Assembly (NCBI RefSeq): GCF_000585995.1
Contig: NZ_CP007410.1
Coordinates: 1,143,430 to 1,207,429, forward strand
Source of the DNA: Pseudomonas brassicacearum
GTDB lineage: Bacteria; Pseudomonadota; Gammaproteobacteria; Pseudomonadales; Pseudomonadaceae
Reading direction: 5' to 3'
DNA: 64,000 bases
Below, piece after piece: positions 61,947-64,000 of the stretch. The notes beneath the pieces are model-generated. The model worked only from the letters and a program-made list of their open reading frames with translations, did no database searches and had not been told where the DNA came from. The position numbers were made by a program, and so were the translations under genes. The stretch's first letter is position 1; every line of letters begins with the position of its first letter.

Positions 61947-62834
61947 TTAGCGCAGTTGTTTCAGCATCGTTTGCAGTTGGCTGACGCGCGCCGCATCAAG
62001 GGGAAACACCGGCAAGCGCGGATCACCCACCTCCAGGCCCAGGCTGCATAGACCAGCCTTGATGGTGGCGGGCAAACCGCCCTTGAGGATGAAGTCCAGC
62101 AGCGGCAATTGACGATAGAACAACGCCCGGGCCTGGCTCAGGTCGTTGGCCAGGACGGCGGCGTACAGGTCGAGGTTGAGCTGCGGGATCAGGTTCGGCG
62201 CGGCGGTGCACCAACCCTTGGCCCCGGCGGAGAAGGCTTCCAGCGCCAGGGGGTTGCAACCGTTGTAGAACGGCACCTGGCCTTCGCCCAGCAATTGCAG
62301 CTTGTGCATGCGCTGAATGTCGCCGGTGCTTTCCTTGACCATGGTGACGTTATCCACCGCGTTGAAAATCCGCAGGATCAGCTCCACCGACATGTCGATG
62401 CCACTGGTGGCGGGGTTGTTGTAGAGCATGATGGGCAGGTCGATGCTGGCGCCGATGGCCTGGTAGTGCGCGAGGATTTCCGCCTCGCTCAATTTCCAGT
62501 ACGAGGCCGGCAACACCATCACCACATCGGCGCCCTTCGCTTGGGCAAAGCGTGCGCGGCGCACCGCCTTGGCGGTGGTCAGGTCAGACACGCTGACCAC
62601 GGTCGGCACCCGGCCGGCGACGCGGGCAATGCTGAACTCGCTGACCTGGTCCCACTCGGCGTCGCTCAGGTAGGCGCCTTCGCCGGTGCTGCCCAGGGGC
62701 GCGATGGCATGCACGCCGCTGTCGATCAGACGGTCGATGGACCGGCCCAGCGCGTCCAGGTCCAAGCCCTGGCCGTCGGTGGAGAAGGGCGTGATGGTGT
62801 AGCCGATGATGCCGTGGATATTGGGGGTAGACAT
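61947..62834 (-). CDS. DapA-superfamily aldolase/dehydratase (dihydrodipicolinate synthase-like)
   Basis: A 295-residue class I aldolase-type barrel. PLGSTGEGAYL loop (46-56), Tyr Y138 in MLYNNP and Schiff-base lysine K167 in MVKEST. It has the fold of DapA, but the position beside a class II aldolase and away from lysine genes suggests degradation of a sugar acid or hydroxy-keto acid rather than lysine synthesis. It lies 19 bases after the aldolase gene, on the same strand. The two form an operon divergent from an XRE regulator. Confidence 0.88.
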   Translation of the reverse strand: MSTPNIHGIIGYTITPFSTDGQGLDLDALGRSIDRLIDSGVHAIAPLGSTGEGAYLSDAEWDQVSEFSIARVAGRVPTVVSVSDLTTAKAVRRARFAQAKGADVVMVLPASYWKLSEAEILAHYQAIGASIDLPIMLYNNPATSGIDMSVELILRIFNAVDNVTMVKESTGDIQRMHKLQLLGEGQVPFYNGCNPLALEAFSAGAKGWCTAAPNLIPQLNLDLYAAVLANDLSQARALFYRQLPLLDFILKGGLPATIKAGLCSLGLEVGDPRLPVFPLDAARVSQLQTMLKQLR

Positions 62835-62853
62835 GGCTTCGCTCCTGGTGGGG

Positions 62854-63636
62854 TCAGTTCAGGCAATCGGCGTGTTGACGCAGGGTCTGCCGGGCGTAGT
62901 AGTTGAAGGCGGCCGCGTGGCGCTTGGGGCGGGCGATCCAGTCGTGGGCTTCGCGGCCCAAGTGAGGCAGGATCGGTTTCACCTCGCCAGCGGCCATGGC
63001 CAGCAATTGCAACTTCGCGGCGCGTTCGATCAGTTGGGCGATGTTGCAGGCTTCTTCCACGGTGGCACCGGTGGACAACTGGCCGTGGTGGGAAAGCAGG
63101 ATGGCGCGCTTGTCACCCAGGGCACCGGCGATCAATTCGCCTTCCTCGTTACCCACCGGCACCCCCGGCCAGCCCTCCAGGAAGGCGCAGTCTTCGTACA
63201 GCGGGCAGAGGTCCATGTGGGAAATCTGCAGCGGCACTTCCAGCATCGACAGCGCGGCGATGTGGGTCGGGTGGGTGTGAATGATGCAATTCACATCCGG
63301 CCGGGCGCGGTAGACCCAGGTATGAAAGCGGTTGGCCGGGTTGGGCATGCCATGGCCCTCCAGCACCTCGAGGTCTTCATTGACCAGCAGCAGGTTACCG
63401 GCGGTGATTTCATCGAAGCCCAGGCCCAGTTGCTGGGTGTAATAGGTGCCCGGTTGCGGCCCGCGCGCGGTAATCTGCCCCGCCAGCCCTGAGTCGTGAC
63501 CATTCTCGAACAGGATGCGGCAGGTCAGGGCCAGCTTTTGTCGTACAGTCCACGTATTATCCGGCAGTGTTTTCTGCATCTGGTTAACAGCATGCTGGAC
63601 CAACTGGTCCTTGGGCGTCGCCAGTGTCTTGCTCAT
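62854..63636 (-). CDS. Class II aldolase/adducin family protein
   Basis: A 260-residue member of the FucA/AraD family. Zinc-binding histidines appear in CIIHTHPTHIAAL and LSHHGQLS. The N-terminal substrate loop GHDSGLAGQITAR is present. The family includes sugar-phosphate aldolases, epimerases and decarboxylases. This non-phosphosugar-like subgroup is common in proteobacteria and not well defined. First gene of a two-gene operon with the DapA-like gene. Confidence 0.9.
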   Translation of the reverse strand: MSKTLATPKDQLVQHAVNQMQKTLPDNTWTVRQKLALTCRILFENGHDSGLAGQITARGPQPGTYYTQQLGLGFDEITAGNLLLVNEDLEVLEGHGMPNPANRFHTWVYRARPDVNCIIHTHPTHIAALSMLEVPLQISHMDLCPLYEDCAFLEGWPGVPVGNEEGELIAGALGDKRAILLSHHGQLSTGATVEEACNIAQLIERAAKLQLLAMAAGEVKPILPHLGREAHDWIARPKRHAAAFNYYARQTLRQHADCLN

Positions 63637-63706
63637 ACCCGTTCTCCTGATTCGTTCTTTGACCGTTCTTGATCCGCGTCATGGAAGCTGTGAAAGGAAG
63701 GTGCTA

Positions 63707-63742
63707 ATGACACTAAATAGACTATATGACACAAAGTGTCAT
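63707..63742. promoter_or_regulatory. Operator region between the aldolase and XRE genes
   Basis: A perfect palindrome ATGACAC-AAA-GTGTCAT (63726-63742) preceded by another half-site ATGACAC (63707-63713), 19 bases in phase. It lies in the 150-bp divergent gap and is a good candidate for binding of the XRE-type regulator. Assignment is inference. Confidence 0.6.
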
Positions 63743-63786
63743 TTGCAATCGCAGATTGTCCGTTTCTCTGGAAATGTTGGTTACCT

Positions 63787-64000
63787 ATGTCCATTCGCTT
63801 GAAATTGCTCAGGAAAAAACTCGGCATGACACTGGACGTCCTGGCCGAAAAAACCGGGATGACCAAGAGCTACCTGTCCAAGGTGGAGCGGGGCTTGAGC
63901 ACGCCCTCCATCGCCACGGCGCTCAAGCTCGCCAAGGCCCTGAGCGTGAAAGTCGAGGAGCTGTTCTCTGAAGAAAGCGTCTCCCTCGACAGCTACAGCC
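63787..64000 (+). CDS. XRE-family transcriptional regulator (partial, runs off the window)
   Basis: The first 71 codons of a regulator with an N-terminal XRE helix-turn-helix: LKLLRKKLGMTLDVLAEKTGMTKSYLSKVERGLSTPSIATALKLAKALSVKVEELFSEE. Proteins with this layout often carry a C-terminal cupin sensor domain, which would lie beyond the window. Divergent from the aldolase operon and its likely regulator. Confidence 0.9.
   Translation, partial: MSIRLKLLRKKLGMTLDVLAEKTGMTKSYLSKVERGLSTPSIATALKLAKALSVKVEELFSEESVSLDSYS

Overview
The window is a gene-dense, GC-rich chromosomal segment of a Pseudomonas, most likely of the P. fluorescens group. That assignment is an inference from the cyo oxidase genes, the codon use and two families of short inverted REP elements (GTGGGAGCGAGCTTGCTCGCG and GTGGCGAGGGAGCTTGCTCCCG types). 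No rRNA, tRNA, CRISPR array or insertion-sequence transposase was seen.

Layout. 1-2060: end of the cytochrome bo3 operon (cyoB tail, cyoC, cyoD, cyoE). 2100-2860: a RelE/HigB-like toxin-antitoxin pair between two identical 41-bp copies of the cyo terminator. 2996-10700: housekeeping and regulatory genes (DUF72, PAS-GGDEF, LysR, class III aminotransferase, MFS, HxlR, OmpA-like lipoprotein). 10888-23827: a complete-looking ectoine uptake and degradation locus. The ehuBCDA transporter is divergent from the MocR regulator enuR, followed by eutB, eutC, doeA, doeB, doeX, doeC and doeD. No eutA is present. A 17-bp motif shared by the ehuB and eutB promoters is a candidate EnuR operator. 24215-28393: PhoD-like phosphatase, a TRAP binding protein, and a Tae4-type amidase effector with a small membrane protein as putative immunity partner. 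28788-37776: a sugar-acid-type cluster with an enolase-superfamily enzyme, a peptide-type ABC transporter whose binding-protein gene is frameshifted, a KdgM-type porin and two FadR-type regulators. 37830-42970: an AceE-type pyruvate dehydrogenase E1, a truncated E1 paralogue, a MarR-type regulator and a glutathione transferase, linked by a TTGCAnATGCAA palindrome.

42970-48711 is the most exciting region. A convergent, overlapping luxR/luxI pair lies beside a five-gene operon: PLP-dependent arginine-oxidase-like enzyme, DUF6190-like protein, dihydrodipicolinate-synthase-like aldolase, haem-oxygenase-like diiron oxygenase and Rieske ferredoxin. Content and order match the rohPQRST genes for azomycin (2-nitroimidazole) made from L-arginine. 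Between luxI and rohP are two inverted CTG-N10-CAG lux boxes, one facing each gene, so the sequence predicts a quorum-sensing-controlled nitroimidazole antibiotic cluster.

48751-64000: VOC and GNAT proteins, DUF4256, a hypothetical protein, a response regulator/hybrid sensor kinase/TonB receptor operon, a second PAS-GGDEF protein, a low-GC lipoprotein with BNR repeats, a Rof-like Rho-binding protein, and a DapA-like/class II aldolase pair divergent from a truncated XRE regulator gene.
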